Notes: generated by a model from the sequence alone, not told the origin. A DNA stretch of 64,000 nt from Adiantum capillus-veneris (GCA_014529385.2 CM043958.1:157332793-157396792); one strand, 5' to 3'; positions 1 to 12,535 are shown, counted from the first letter of the stretch. A program made the numbers and translations.

Positions 1-353
1 AACAAAGCTAGTAATTTTTAGCATTCAATTTTAAATGCAAAATTAGCTTTGTTTTCTAAAAATTTCACTACTTATCTTTGATGAGATGATGTAATTTGGT
101 ATTTGTATCAAAGGCCACATTAGGATAATTCAGTGCTCGAAGAAAACCATTTTCTGAACCTTGTTTTTTTATGGGCAAAGCAATGAGACAACTAGGATTT
201 ATGCTTAAATCTAAAGTAATTATTGGAATTTTATCACTAAAATGCCGGGTGTTGACCTTGGAAATTAAGGTCCACAGAAATAACAACTTGAAGTTTCCAT
301 TTTAACTCGGGATATGTGAGCACTTGGACACCTTGGCCTTTTGTAGATCTACA

Positions 354-355
<2 letters not shown>

Positions 356-395
<40 letters not shown>
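356..395. repeat. (CT)n microsatellite
   Basis: About 20 CT dinucleotides in a row. A second, shorter CT block lies at about 439-462, separated by a TTC-rich stretch. Confidence 0.95.
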
Positions 396-399
<4 letters not shown>

Positions 400-556
400 G
401 TTTCCAATGACGTTAGAAATTCTCCTCTTCTTCTTCTTTTCTCTCTCTCTCTCTCTCTCTCTCGCGTAGGGGTATGTATACCCTATGGGAGGCAACAACG
501 TCTCATTTCGTGGGTGATGGTAATGATGGGATGTTGACCATGTGGTGGTGGTTTTC

Positions 557-558
<2 letters not shown>

Positions 559-591
<33 letters not shown>
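559..591 (+). repeat. Poly-G run of 33 bases
   Basis: Thirty-three consecutive G residues on the plus strand. Such a run could form a quadruplex. It is also a classic place for length errors in sequencing, so the exact length should not be trusted. Confidence 0.9.
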
Positions 592-592
<1 letters not shown>

Positions 593-640
593 GTTTAAAG
601 CTTACTAATATACTATGGATAGGCATATACAAAACCATAC

Positions 641-664
641 AAATGTGTGTGTGTGTGTGTGTGT
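641..664. repeat. (GT)n microsatellite
   Basis: About 11 GT units. A short GA block follows at 861-878. Confidence 0.9.
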
Positions 665-3153
665 ACAAACGAGAGCATGCATGATAATATGGCCCCCCCA
701 CCAACCAACATCTTCTCTCTCTTTTGCCTCTACGCTTGTATCATAAACCTGTCTCACTAAAAATGACTGGTCTCCCTCCGTCTCCCTCCCGCACTTCTGA
801 TGGTCTGCCATTTTAAATCGCCACTATTATTGGTGTTTGGCGAACAAGCGTATGAATTATGAGAGAGAGAGAGAGAGATGGTATAATTTAATTGAGAATA
901 GCCAGTATGTATGTACGTATAGCCAGCACGCAAAAATAGGGACAATCGAGTGGGGCCGGGTGGGATGAGCCGCAGCACACTTGTTGGCTACGCGTGATAA
1001 CTAAGAAGAAGATGTGCACGCACCTTCAATCGATGGCAGCAACATGTGCGCACACACACACATACACTGACAAATGGGTACATTTGACTTCTTGGATTTC
1101 TCGCATGCACATTTATATCATCACACATACACTGACATATACTGTACTACCTGCCTGCAACTTGCAAGCATATATAATATGCACGCCCTCAGCAACTATT
1201 ACGCCAACAAGTTACTTCTTTATTACTTATTTCTTTATGTCCGTATGTGTACGTACGCACACATACACAAGGACACGCATGTATGTGGGCATAAAACATG
1301 CCGACTACCGCCAAAAGGATTAGTTAGAGAGAGGAAGTGACTTGAACACTGTATGCATAAGTCAGCTTGAAAACTAGCATTGATTCTCTCTTTATATTCA
1401 TATTCATAGAGGCTAAGCTAATTTCTTTAGTATTTCACCACATGACTCATGCGGAATTAATACTTTATAAAGAGCCACTTGGCCGGCCTATATATGCTCC
1501 TAATTATTTGTTGCTAGGGTCGCACAACTCCACATATTCTAAATTTTGGAGCAGTGACGTGCACTTGTAGCACCACCACCATTGCATACATGGACTGAAT
1601 AAATTCTTTGATTCACATGAATTGTACAATTGATGTTGGGTTCATGTTCTCTTGCTGTTTGACATGTTCAAGGCCTCAGTATCTATATGGGTGAAGGTCA
1701 TTCAAATTTTTTTTGTTTGACATGTGTCCCTTTATAAATTGAAGAGAAAGAAAACATTTCCTTTCAAATCCCAAAGCTACTTTCTTTTTTCTTGGCATGA
1801 TTAAAGAACAAAGGCTTACAGAGTCTCTGCAAGGAGTTTGATCCATATATGATTTGAATTATTGATTCATTTTTTTCAAAAATACTCACTTGTAAAGAGT
1901 CATTTTATTTAAAGAATTCACCAAGATTTATTTTATTGAATCATTAAACTGATTTATTATTCTCCATGCTTATTAAATCTATCTTTTTAATGACAATATT
2001 AATATATTCTTTTGTTTTAGTTTTTAATGTGTTTTTTATTTTATTGATTTTATTTTGTATTCAAATAATAACATGTAATGTGCACTTTATTAATTAAGTG
2101 GAGTTTTTTCTCATATATAAACCATTCAAGATTATGGTTGGGTTCACGAGAGCCGATGAAAGACATTAAAAAAGAAATGTGCCTTCACCATGGAGACTAT
2201 CCATCGGTACACAAGGAAGTTATACTCCTCTGGACCCACAAAAAAATTAGCAAGCCTTCCCCCTTTAGAAGAGCAGTTCTACCGTCTACTTTTCAGCACG
2301 AAACGTGGATTGATGTGATTGAATTGAATCCAATAGTTACGTACTCAACAACACTACCACTACACTACAGCTCATTGGACGTCAGAATCATACTGAATAA
2401 ATTTTATAGAGCTACCTCCACCCCTTGTGAATGAAGATAGAGGTGGAAGAAAGAGTACGATGTTTTTACCGTCGACTCTAGTGAATTTAGCTTGTGTATG
2501 TATAATGAATATTATAATGTATATTTTTATTTATATTTTTTTTTTCATTTGATTTTGTTTCCTAATGATAATGTGCAATGTGCATCTTTTTCACCTCATT
2601 ATTTAAGTGGGTCCTTTTTTAATATATAAACCATTTGTGATTATATATGTATAATGAGTAATATATTTTTATATTAAAACACAGTGAAAATTTCACATGA
2701 TTGTAAGCACTCATTTAAACTTACTTTCCATAAATCTTATTCCTCCCTTAACTTAGCAGACGTTTGTGCCTCTTCACCTTGTTATCTTTCTAATGTAAAA
2801 TTAGCACCCAAATTTCTACTGTGATTTTTTGTCCCATAAACTCATCACCATTATCCGCATACTATTTCAATAATAATACAATGAGAAATAACTAGTTTTA
2901 AGACAAAATCTTGGCATGAATTCTGGATGCTTGATGTAGTGCTCAAAGTGGCATGTGCTCTTTTCTATAGGCACTGAGAATAAGGTGAAAAATCACAATG
3001 GCCTACATAAGTAGATGAGAAAGTGTGTAACCCACTAAATGTCCCTCTTCAAAAAAATAGGAAACAAATGGAAGCTATATCTCACACAAGCTTACATATA
3101 CAGAAGATGACACTAAGTTGGAGCCAAAAAAAAGAAAGAAAATGGGTCTACCC

Positions 3154-3384
3154 TGTTGGAATTAGGGTTGCAGGAAAACACGCACAGCTTGGAGAAGACG
3201 AAGGAATCTCAAGGCACACAACAGAGAGTGTATTACTTAGTGTGCAATGGAAATATAAGATTACCCTAGAGTGATGGGCGTATATACAATGCACGGGAAA
3301 AAAAAACCTCCTAGCAAGGAAAAAAAATGTTCCGACGGTCCTAAGTGTGTTCACACACATCATTACCACATGTATATGATAACA
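3154..3384 (-). repeat. 3' LTR of copia element A
   Basis: 231 bp, TG...CA on the minus strand, and similar over its full length to 13634-13865. The same LTR recurs twice, head to head, at 62135-62444. Confidence 0.93.
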
Positions 3385-3400
3385 AATCTCCCTTGGGGGT
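3385..3400 (-). promoter_or_regulatory. Polypurine tract of copia element A
   Basis: The minus strand reads acccccaagggagatt immediately upstream of the 3' LTR start. A purine-rich tract at this position primes plus-strand DNA synthesis in LTR elements. Confidence 0.7.
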
Positions 3401-3545
3401 GATGCGGTGAACGAGAGCTGGCACATAGAGTACAAGGAAGCGCCATATGGGTCCTGAGGACACGATCAGTCCACCAAGGAGCGTAAGCCCAAAGCTTTGC
3501 GGAAAGCTTCAAACTTCTCACGAGACAATGCCTTTGTGAAAAGAT

Positions 3546-3989
3546 CTACAAGGTTGTCCTGTGTTGGCACATAAGCCAAGGTGATCTCTCTTGCTGAGAG
3601 CCTCTCCCTGATATAGTAGTAATGCACCTCAATGTGCTTTGTGCGAGCATGAAAAATGGGTTCCTCGCAACTGCCAATGCGCTCTGACTGTCAGTGTAGG
3701 TAGTGTTCTTTCCAACACCCAAATCAGCCATAAGGCGTCTGAGCCATACACACTCAACCGTAGCTGGGAAGATTGCCTTGTACTCAGCCTCACAATTGGA
3801 AGTGGCCACAGTAGGTTGCTTCTTGCTCAACCATGATATGCATGAGCTATCAAGCATGAAAGAAAAACCACTTGTGGACACTTGTGTTTCAAAAAAACAA
3901 ACCCAATCTGAGTCGAAAAAAGCATGTAAATCTAGTAGCAATGACCCCCCCTTGAGATAAAACAAGCCAAGAGGTAAAGTGCCACTCAA
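3546..3989 (-). pseudogene. Copia RNase H domain fragment (element A)
   Basis: This is the C-terminal part of the copia polyprotein. RNase H would degrade the RNA template after reverse transcription inside the virus-like particle. The open frame contains the recognisable copia stretch SWLSKKQPTVATS, the acidic motif CEAEYK and TDSQSALAVARNP. After NP the frame slips and the conserved histidine-rich tail is read in another frame, so no functional enzyme can be made. It lies just inside the 3' LTR, where RNase H belongs. Confidence 0.88.
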
Positions 3990-4795
3990 GTAGTGAAAAA
4001 TCCTCTTGACAGCCTACCAATGCTTAGAACTTGGGCTATGCATGAACCTGCTGACTTGTGAGACTGCAAACTAAATATTCGGCCTCGTGTTGCATACATA
4101 AATGAGGCAGTCAAGGACAGTTTGGTAAAGAGTGACATCGGCAGGATCACCAACATCATGAAGCTCAATTTCAAACTTGTTTCCATGGGGGTGGCAAATT
4201 GCAATAGGTTTGCAATCCTCTATGTAACTTTTTTGACACGAGGCAATACCACCATCACACTGCTTAAACTGTACCCAAGTAATGATGCAGCAGTCCCAAA
4301 TTTTTCATCTTGAAAGTAGCATTCAAATCAACCTTAAATTTAGCAATATGTCTCTCATTTGGTCCGGTGATTAGCAAATCATCTACATAGAGAACCACAA
4401 TGAGAAGCACATCACCCTCACGCTTTACATATAATGTGCTTTTTGTTGGATTGAATGAGTTTCAACCTTCTCATACCAAGCACGAGGAGATTGCTTCAAC
4501 CCATACAAAGGTTTCTTACATTTTCACACTTTGTCCTCTTGTCCTTTCTTGACAAAACCGCGAGGCTGCATTACATAAAATTCCTTAAATATGTCATCAT
4601 TCAAGAAAGCAGTAACAATGTCCGACTGATGTACATCCCAATTAAAATGAGTTGCCAATGCACATAGAAAACGCACAGTAATCATACGACAAGTGGGATC
4701 AAAAGTCTCTTCATAATCTATGCCTTTCTATTGTGCATAACCTTTTGCAACAAGTCAATCCTTATAGCGATCAATCTCACCATCCAGCTTGCGTG
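3990..4795 (-). pseudogene. Copia reverse transcriptase, degenerate (element A)
   Basis: Minus-strand RT core with several frame changes. The catalytic YVDD motif of plant copia elements is readable at about 4378-4389 (minus strand, followed by LLI). The segment around 4455-4530 encodes the YGLKQ/PRAWYE-type region in broken frame. The N-terminal part of the domain continues in the open frame at 4796-5644. No continuous RT frame remains. Confidence 0.8.
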
Positions 4796-5644
4796 TCATC
4801 TTATAAACCCACTTGTACCAATGGCCTTTTTACTAGGAGGCAAATTACATAAAGTCCATGCGCCATTTTCTATAAGTGCATCATATTCTGATTGAATGGC
4901 AACCATCCAATTTTTTGAATTATGTGCTTCATCAAAAGACAGAGGTTCCTCAATACCATGTAAGCTACACACAGCCAAAGCATAACAATCTGATGCATAA
5001 GATGCATGGAGAGAAACTGAACGAGTACGACTAGACAAAGGTGCATCCAATTTACTGTCACGCAAAGTGTGCACCAACCATTTAGACATACCTCTAGCCT
5101 GCTCATTCTCAACCCTTTCCTCATCAAGTACATCATGTACATCTGCATCAATAATAGGCTGATCTGTAACATTTTCAGAAACCCCCATAGGTTGTACATT
5201 TGCCTCATTGGAATTTACATTCGAACTTCCACCACTAAAAAGAGGCAACAAAGTGTCATAAATGTCCTGTGACCTTACATTAATGTCTCTAATACATGAT
5301 TTCAAGGGCTGAACAGAGTCTTCCACAAACACAATATCCCATGAGACCAAGATACGCTTTGTTTGCGGATGACACACATTGTAACCTTTTCTTTCAGTAC
5401 TATAACCAACAAAAATACATTTGATAGCCTTATCATCCAATTTCTTGCACTGTGTTTGTGGCACCAAAGTATATGCCAAATTAAAAAAAACAAGCATGTG
5501 CTCAATAGAAGGCTTTCTATCATGCCATGCTTCATGTGGAGTTATAGACTGCAAAGCTTTCGTAGGACACCTATTTAGTACATAAGTGGCACACATGATG
5601 GCCTCAAGCCAAAACGAATGCAGTAAAGCTTGACTCTTGACCAT
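4796..5644 (-). pseudogene. Copia integrase C-terminus, linker and start of RT (element A)
   Basis: A 282-codon open frame on the minus strand. It begins in the integrase C-terminal domain (FWLEAIMCATYVLNRCPTKAL, then the GYSTERKGYNV strand typical of copia GKGY-type domains). It continues through an acidic, poorly conserved linker and ends at the start of the RT domain (EAHNSKNWMVAIQSEYDALIENGAW). Its real N-terminus lies on the far side of the nested element at 5708-9169, which cut the integrase near its YTPQQNGVAER motif. Confidence 0.85.
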
Positions 5645-5707
5645 ACATCATGCCATTTTCATAAGTGACCTATTTTTCCTCTCAGCAACACCATTTTGCT
5701 AAGGCGT

Positions 5708-6579
5708 TGTTGGGAAACAAGCAAACTGAAACACCTCTATAGTGATGTCACCCAAGAGCGTTGAAAGAGAACTACAAGACACCAAAAGCTTTGCAAAATC
5801 CTTTTGAAACACCACAAGTCCAATAGGAGTAGACCCTTGGGAATTTACTAGCCGTCGCCCACCCAAGAGACTATGTCACATAGGAGCAAAACCCTGCCAA
5901 AGCACGGATTTATAGCACACGCCGACCAATGCATATGAAGACAAGGACCTCCCTTTTCATAATTGAACATCACAAACCCACAACTTCAACATCAATTCCA
6001 CAATTCATAGATACATGCCCTCCGAATCTGTCTACACACAATTTGCCACTAGGCTGCCATAGCCATAACCCTGCGGAGAACTAGTCGTAACTTGATGAGC
6101 ACAACTCCAATTGGGGCACTTTAAAGCTTGAGAGAAATTTTGAAAAATGAATGGCGAGAAAGCTGAAGATGACCAAATTTGATTCCATACGCCGCCATGA
6201 GAAAAATTGACGCGAACAGAAAGTTGTCCCAGCACGACTACACGTAGAGAAGGCTAGTCGGGGCAAAAAACTGCATCCAAGAGCACCAAGGAGACACAAC
6301 GAGCTAAAACCTGCAAATTTCTGATGTTTGGCTGAACTTTTTTAAGTTTGTACATGAGTTTAAGTTATATACAAGGCTCACTTCAAAAAACTCACTCACG
6401 GGCACTTACAGTAGCCCGACAACTGTCACTAGACTAGCGACTTGCAGTGCATGTACATGTGCTTGCTAAAGCAAGATAAAAAACCCACAAAAAGAAAGTC
6501 CATACAAACTTTTTACATCGAGATTCATGTCCGTATGTACAAATTTACAAAAAACGGGGTGTCAGAAATGCGCCCAACA
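5708..6579 (-). repeat. 3' LTR of nested gag-only element
   Basis: 872 bp, similar over its full length to 8298-9169. A G-rich tract (minus strand ctggggggttgg) lies just upstream of it, at about 6585-6602, and is the likely polypurine tract. Confidence 0.9.
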
Positions 6580-8314
6580 TAGTTTGCCAACCCCCCAGTC
6601 TGCTAGAGCATTCATGCTCAACAGTAGCATAAACATATTGTCCACCCGGATCAAAGGGCCATACAACATAAGCAAAAATTGCATGAAGAAACACCAACCA
6701 TATGAATTGCATCACTCCCAATATCAAAGCATAAACCATATGTAGAATCCAAATCCTGTTTAGGCATAAAGTACTCTCAACAAATACAACAGAGAAACAC
6801 CCTTTCATCATTATAGCATGCAAGGAAGCCTTTAACATCTCATCCAAAAAGTCTTCAACTTTTATCTCAGCCATTTTTATATCCTCATGCATATCCATTT
6901 CATTCTCCCCACTCTTCATTAAGCCTCTATCCAATTCAACCATATCATGCTTGATAGGTAATCCATCTTCCATATATGCATTAGGCTCCTTAACAAGAGG
7001 ATCAAACAAAGTAGCATCAACCATATTCACATGAGGCATAACAAGAGAGCCTCTATCATTTTCCATATCTTCTAAAACCTCAATATTCTCTTCATCAATT
7101 AAGGCAGGATCATCCACACCATCATGCACGCCATGAAGCTTCTCATTGATAGGGTCCTCATCAACAACACAAGTAGTATACTTAGTTGCTGCATCACCCT
7201 TTTGCATACAATCACCCAAAGCAGATACTCGAGAGCCCTCATCATACACATCACCCTCTTTGTCATTTTTATCTTCCTTGACCTCCATCCTGTGATCTTT
7301 GACTATGTCATCTGCACAAAGAGAACTGCCAAGAGTCACATTTGTATCACAAACATACTCCTCTTCATTAGAACATACATTACAAGCATCATCCATGTGA
7401 CTTGGATATTCAAAATTCTCATTTTCTTGCATTTGAGACTCATTCATGACCATGGTAGCCTTCTTGTCTACATCCACCTTACTAGAATCATCATCTTTGA
7501 CATGAAGGTTGACATCAAATCTCTTAAATAACAAAGATGGCATACATTGAGCATTCTTCTTGATCTCATTATGCATATGACATTCTTCTTTCACATGCTC
7601 AAGAGAATGAGAAACATGGAAGTCTTCATTGCATACATTGTCCATATTTATGTATAAAACATAAGATACATTTGGCTTCACATCTTCTTGAAATCCAAGC
7701 TGCCTCACTCTCTCTAGCTTCCATTCCTTATGCTTTGCAACCTTTACTGCATCATCAAATGTAAGTGGCCTTTTAAGCTCAACCTTTAACTTCAAATCAG
7801 CTCTCAAACTTTGCATAAACATACACTTTTCAAGCCGAAGAGGAGGAGCATCACTTCCCAAAGAAACACACCATCTTCTCCACAAAGCATTGAACTCCTT
7901 GACAAAGGCATCTACACTTTGACCATCACATTGTACAAGTCCTTCAATGGAGTGCCATACATCCGTTGGGTCCTCTACCTTCTTGAACTTCTCAAGAAAA
8001 GCCTTCTTTAATGCATCATAAGTCATCACCAATGGAGGTTGAGATGATTTCCACCAAGACTCATACTCATCATACCATATCCTTGCATCTTCTTTCAAGC
8101 AAAAGAACAAAATCTTGAGCATAATCATTGGATCTTCCTTATTTTCCATCAAACAAGAAAACTCCATCTTTTCAATGAATGCATCAGCATCCTCACCTAC
8201 ATGACCATAGAACCTTGGAAACTCTGTCACCATAGCCATCAAAGCTGTCAATTGAAGGTCACTTGAAGAAGATCCTCGGTGGTGGGCACCAAAACACTGT
8301 TGGGAAACAAGCAA
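6545..8314 (-). CDS. Gag-like protein of the nested non-autonomous LTR element
   Basis: An open frame of 589 codons, the only gene of the element. Residues about 30-150 fit the Retrotrans_gag fold of Ty3/gypsy-type capsid proteins: FYGHVGEDADAFIEKME, then ARIWYDEYESWW and FLEKFKKVEDPTDVW, ending DAFVKEFNALWRRW. The rest is a long acidic region (about 250-480) and a hydrophobic C-terminus. I see no CCHC zinc knuckle, and no protease or polymerase motif. The frame starts and ends a few codons inside the two LTRs. The methionine at about 8239 (MAMVTEF), just ahead of the domain, is a more natural start than 8314. A complete gag with missing pol suggests particle formation with a helper element's enzymes. 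Confidence 0.75.
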   Translation of the reverse strand: MLVSQQCFGAHHRGSSSSDLQLTALMAMVTEFPRFYGHVGEDADAFIEKMEFSCLMENKEDPMIMLKILFFCLKEDARIWYDEYESWWKSSQPPLVMTYDALKKAFLEKFKKVEDPTDVWHSIEGLVQCDGQSVDAFVKEFNALWRRWCVSLGSDAPPLRLEKCMFMQSLRADLKLKVELKRPLTFDDAVKVAKHKEWKLERVRQLGFQEDVKPNVSYVLYINMDNVCNEDFHVSHSLEHVKEECHMHNEIKKNAQCMPSLLFKRFDVNLHVKDDDSSKVDVDKKATMVMNESQMQENENFEYPSHMDDACNVCSNEEEYVCDTNVTLGSSLCADDIVKDHRMEVKEDKNDKEGDVYDEGSRVSALGDCMQKGDAATKYTTCVVDEDPINEKLHGVHDGVDDPALIDEENIEVLEDMENDRGSLVMPHVNMVDATLFDPLVKEPNAYMEDGLPIKHDMVELDRGLMKSGENEMDMHEDIKMAEIKVEDFLDEMLKASLHAIMMKGCFSVVFVESTLCLNRIWILHMVYALILGVMQFIWLVFLHAIFAYVVWPFDPGGQYVYATVEHECSSRLGGWQTMLGAFLTPRFL

Positions 8315-9169
8315 ACTGAAACATCTCTATAGTGATGTCACCCAAGAGCGTTGAAAGAGAACTACAAGACACCAAAAGCTTTTCAAAATCCTTTTGAAAC
8401 ACCACAAGTCCAATAGGAGTAGACCCTTGGGAATTTACTAGCCGTCGCCCACCCAAGAGACTATGTCACATAGGAGCAAAACCCTGCCAAAGCACAGATT
8501 TCCAGCACACGCCGACCAATGCATATGAAGACAAGGACCTCCCCTTTCATAATTGAACATCACAAACCCACAACTTCAACATCAATTCCACAATTCATAG
8601 ATACATGCCCTCCGAATCTGTCTACACACAATTTGCCACTAGGCTGCCATAGCCATAACCCTGCAGAGAACTAGTCGTAACCTGATGAGCACAACTCCAA
8701 TTGGGGCACTTTAAAGCTTGAGAGAAATCTTGAAAAATGAATGGCGAGAAAGCTGAAGATGACCAAATTTGATTCCATATGCCGCCATGAGCAAAATTGA
8801 CGCGAATAGAAAGCTGTCCTAGCATGACTACACGTAGAGAAGGCTAGTCGGGGCAAAAAACTGCATCCAAGAGCACCAAGGAGACACAATGAGATAAAAC
8901 CTGCAAATTTCTGATGTTTGGCTGAACTTTTTTAAGTTTTTACATGAGTTTAAGTTATATACAAGGCTCACTTCAAAAAACTCACTCACGGGCACTTACA
9001 GTAGCCCGACAGCTGTCACTAGACTAGCGACTTGCAGTGCATGTACATGTGCTTGCTAAAGCAAGATAAAAAACCCACAAAAAGAAAGCCCATACACACT
9101 TTTGACATCGAGCTTCGTGTCCGTATGTACAAATTTACAAAAAACTGGGTGTCAGAAATGCGCCCAACA
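8298..9169 (-). repeat. 5' LTR of nested gag-only element
   Basis: 872 bp. On the minus strand the interior that follows begins gtgttttggtgcccaccacc. The tggtgcccacc part is a plausible primer binding site, but I cannot name the tRNA. Confidence 0.9.
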
Positions 9170-9677
9170 ACGTATAAGTCACTATACATTGGTGTTTTAT
9201 CCCACGACTAGCCAGAAATGCATTAAACTCATGAGACATATACTCCCCCCCTCGATCGGAACGGAGGGTACCCATAGTACATTTCGAGACATTTTCAACC
9301 ATAGCCAAAAATTGTTTGAAGCGCATAAATACTTCGGACTTTGCTTTAAGCGGATATACCCATGCATGCCTGGAGTAATCATCAATGAAAGTCACAAAGT
9401 AAAGGTAATTGCCCATGGATGGAGTTTGCATGGGTCCACAAATATCACTATGCACAAGCTGCAACCTGCATGTGGCCCTAATTGAACCATCCTTTGGAAA
9501 CTTTGAACCCTGTATCTTACCCAAAATACAGCTTTCACAAACATGTTTGATAGGTGCTTTAAGAGGCGGCAAAGAAGCAACCATATTAGATTTTTGCAAA
9601 TGTAGCAAACTAGAAAATTTTAGATGCCCAAAACGTGCATGCCAAAGTTTTTCATTTGAAATAGCCTTAGAATCCAC
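9135..9677 (-). pseudogene. Copia integrase, zinc-binding and catalytic core (element A)
   Basis: The minus-strand frame holds the HHCC zinc-binding region (LWHARFGHLKFSSLLHL, later CESCILGK). The catalytic core follows: first aspartate in LVHSDICGPM, then FIDDYSRHAWVYP and TLRSDRGGEYMSHEF. The frame runs into the nested element's LTR at 9169, so the last residues before the stop are not integrase. The rest of the domain resumes at about 5700. A near-identical stretch is found in plus orientation at 63290-64000. Confidence 0.88.
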
Positions 9678-10430
9678 AACTGCATTTGCAAAATTCTACC
9701 CACACTTATCCTATAAAGTGAGCTTATACAACCCACGGCATATAATGCCAGATACAACAATTTCATCACCGAAACTGAGATCATGTACTGTTTATCTGTC
9801 ATCCACAAATTTGACTACAAGACCAAGTCTAGCAAGTGCAGATACAGACAAAAGATTTTTCTTGATCCCAGGTATATACATGATACAATACATTAATAAG
9901 TGTGAAAGAACTACCATTTGCAGTAGTAAGCACAATCTTTATAACTCCCTTGATAGGATAAGAGGCATTGTTGGCACAAGTGACTGAATTCCCATGAGGG
10001 ACATCCTCAAGAGAGGCAAACAAGTCACGATGAGAGGTAATGTGCTTTGTAGCACCACTATCAAAGTACCATACTTGAATATCTGCAGTAACTGACAAAC
10101 ATGCATCATGGACATTAGGATCATAAGTGCACTCTGCACTAAAAGCCCATTTTGCATCAACATCAACATCATAGTCTCCTTTCACCAGAAGACTCGACAA
10201 TAGCTACATTTGTAGTGGAACCAACATCTACAGTGGAACCAGCCTCTTTCTTCTTAGCCTCTTTGCCTTCAACTTAGGACACTGCTTGACCAAGTGATCA
10301 TTAGCTTTACAATAATGGCAACAAATCTTCTTTTGACCCTTATCACCAGAATTCTTAGACGAATTGCTGCCAATAGAAGCATTAGAAACATGTGATTTAC
10401 CACTCGCAAAAGAACCATGAGAGGTGGTTT
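9678..10430 (-). pseudogene. Copia protease and gag tail, inner copy (element A)
   Basis: Minus strand. The protease active site reads VWYFDSGATKHITSH, with DSGA as catalytic motif, followed by NASYPIKGVIKI. Upstream lies the end of gag with a zinc knuckle (CHYCKANDHLVKQC) at about 10270-10330. The sequence from about 9808 to 10430 is duplicated at about 11871-12535, so this element has two protease regions. The inner copy is joined to the integrase and is cut on its gag side by the microsatellite block at 10436. Confidence 0.82.
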
Positions 10431-10435
10431 GGATT

Positions 10436-11716
<1,281 letters not shown>

Positions 11717-11873
11717 ATAGGCCCAATTCCCACATCCCTCAGCTCCTGCCAAAGCTTGCACCATGTCAACATCTCCTTGAACTCCTTCATTGGAAATATT
11801 CCCACCATCTTCAACCAGCTCGTAAGCCTAGAGGTGCTTTCCGCCTCCAAAAACAATCTCACAAGCATCCAAA
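11717..11873 (+). pseudogene. Leucine-rich-repeat receptor-kinase exon fragment
   Basis: Read on the plus strand from 11717, one frame encodes about 50 residues. They fit the plant extracellular LRR consensus (LxxLxxLxxLdLSxNxLsGxIP) over two repeats: GPIPTSLSSCQSLHHVNISL, then NSFIGNIPTIFNQLVSLEVL and SASKNNLTS. It stops exactly where copia sequence resumes (ttgactacaag). No kinase or signal-peptide part is present. It is a piece of a host gene caught inside a retroelement, in antisense to that element; how it got there is unknown. Confidence 0.75.
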
Positions 11874-12535
11874 AATTTGACTACAAGACCAAGTCTAGCA
11901 AGTGCAGATACAGACAAAAGATTTTTCTTGATCCCAGGTACATACAATGCATTAACAAGTGTAAAAGAACTACCATTTGCAGTAGTAAGCGCAATCTTTC
12001 TAACTCCCTTGATAGGATAAGAGGCATTGTTGGCACAAGTGACTGAATTCCCATGAGGGACATCCTCAAGAGAGGCAAACAAGTCACGATGAGAGGGAAT
12101 GTGCTTTGTAGCACATTCCCTCTGATACTTTGATAGTGGTGCTTTGTAGCACCACTATCAAAGTACCATACTTGAGTATCTGCAACAACTGACAAACATG
12201 CGTCATGGACATTAGGATCACAAGTGCACTCTGCACTAAAAGCCCATTTTGCATCAACATCAATATCAACATCAACATCATAGTCTCCTTTCATAGAAGA
12301 CTCGACAATAGCTCCATTGTAGTGGAACCAACATTTGCAGTGAAACCAACCTCTTTCTTCTTAGCCTCTTTGGCCTTCAACTTAGGACACTGCTTGATCA
12401 AGTGATCATTAGCTTTACAATAATGGCAACACATCTTCTTTTTACCCTTATCACCAGAAATCTCAGATGAATTACTGCCAACAGAAGCATTAGAAACATG
12501 TGATTTACCACTCGCAAAAGAACCATGAGAGGTGG
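11874..12535 (-). repeat. Duplicated copia protease/gag-tail segment, outer copy
   Basis: Direct repeat of about 9808-10430, containing the same protease and zinc-knuckle coding sequence (CHYCKANDHLIKQC here). The copies diverge at one end after accatgagaggtgg. The outer copy continues into the rest of gag, so it is the original; the inner copy is joined to integrase. It also carries two extra hairpins at 12093-12165 that the inner copy lacks. Confidence 0.88.
12093..12165. repeat. Two adjacent perfect hairpins with TTGT loops
   Basis: 12093-12122 has 13-bp perfect arms and 12126-12165 has 18-bp perfect arms; both share the loop ttgt inside gctttgtagc. The sister copy at about 10040-10068 has a single plain pass through the same word. 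The arrangement is what a template-switch event at a short inverted repeat would leave. Confidence 0.9.

Larger units (their letters stand above)
1..3148. other. AT-rich intergenic stretch without a recognisable gene
   Basis: No open frame here resembles a known family; the longest (2078-2434, plus, 118 codons) has no motif I recognise and lies in biased sequence. The region holds several microsatellites, listed separately, and a weak direct repeat. That repeat, roughly 2060-2150 and 2560-2645, shares the words taatgtgca, tttaagtgg and tatataaaccatt. It ends at the 5-bp target duplication of the copia element that starts at 3154. Confidence 0.6.
5708..9169 (-). mobile_element. Gag-only LTR retrotransposon (TR-GAG-like) nested in copia element A
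   Basis: Two direct repeats of 872 bp (5708-6579 and 8298-9169), TGTTGGG...CCCAACA on either strand, surround a 1.7-kb interior. The interior encodes one minus-strand gag protein and no protease, RT, RNase H or integrase. The insertion splits the integrase of element A, and removing 5708-9169 reconnects the host reading frame. The flanks acgt and acgc (minus strand) look like a 4-bp duplication with one change. The LTRs differ at twenty or so positions by eye, so the insertion is not recent. Published plant TR-GAG elements (short, LTRs plus gag only) match this layout; assignment to that group is inference. Confidence 0.88.

Noticed and set aside
316-978. Several short frames of 60-75 codons near the window start
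   Set aside because: Biased by CT, GT and poly-G tracts; no family resemblance and no consistent codon usage.
2078-2434. 118-codon plus-strand frame
   Set aside because: No recognisable motif, lies in AT-rich non-coding context, no neighbouring exon-like sequence.
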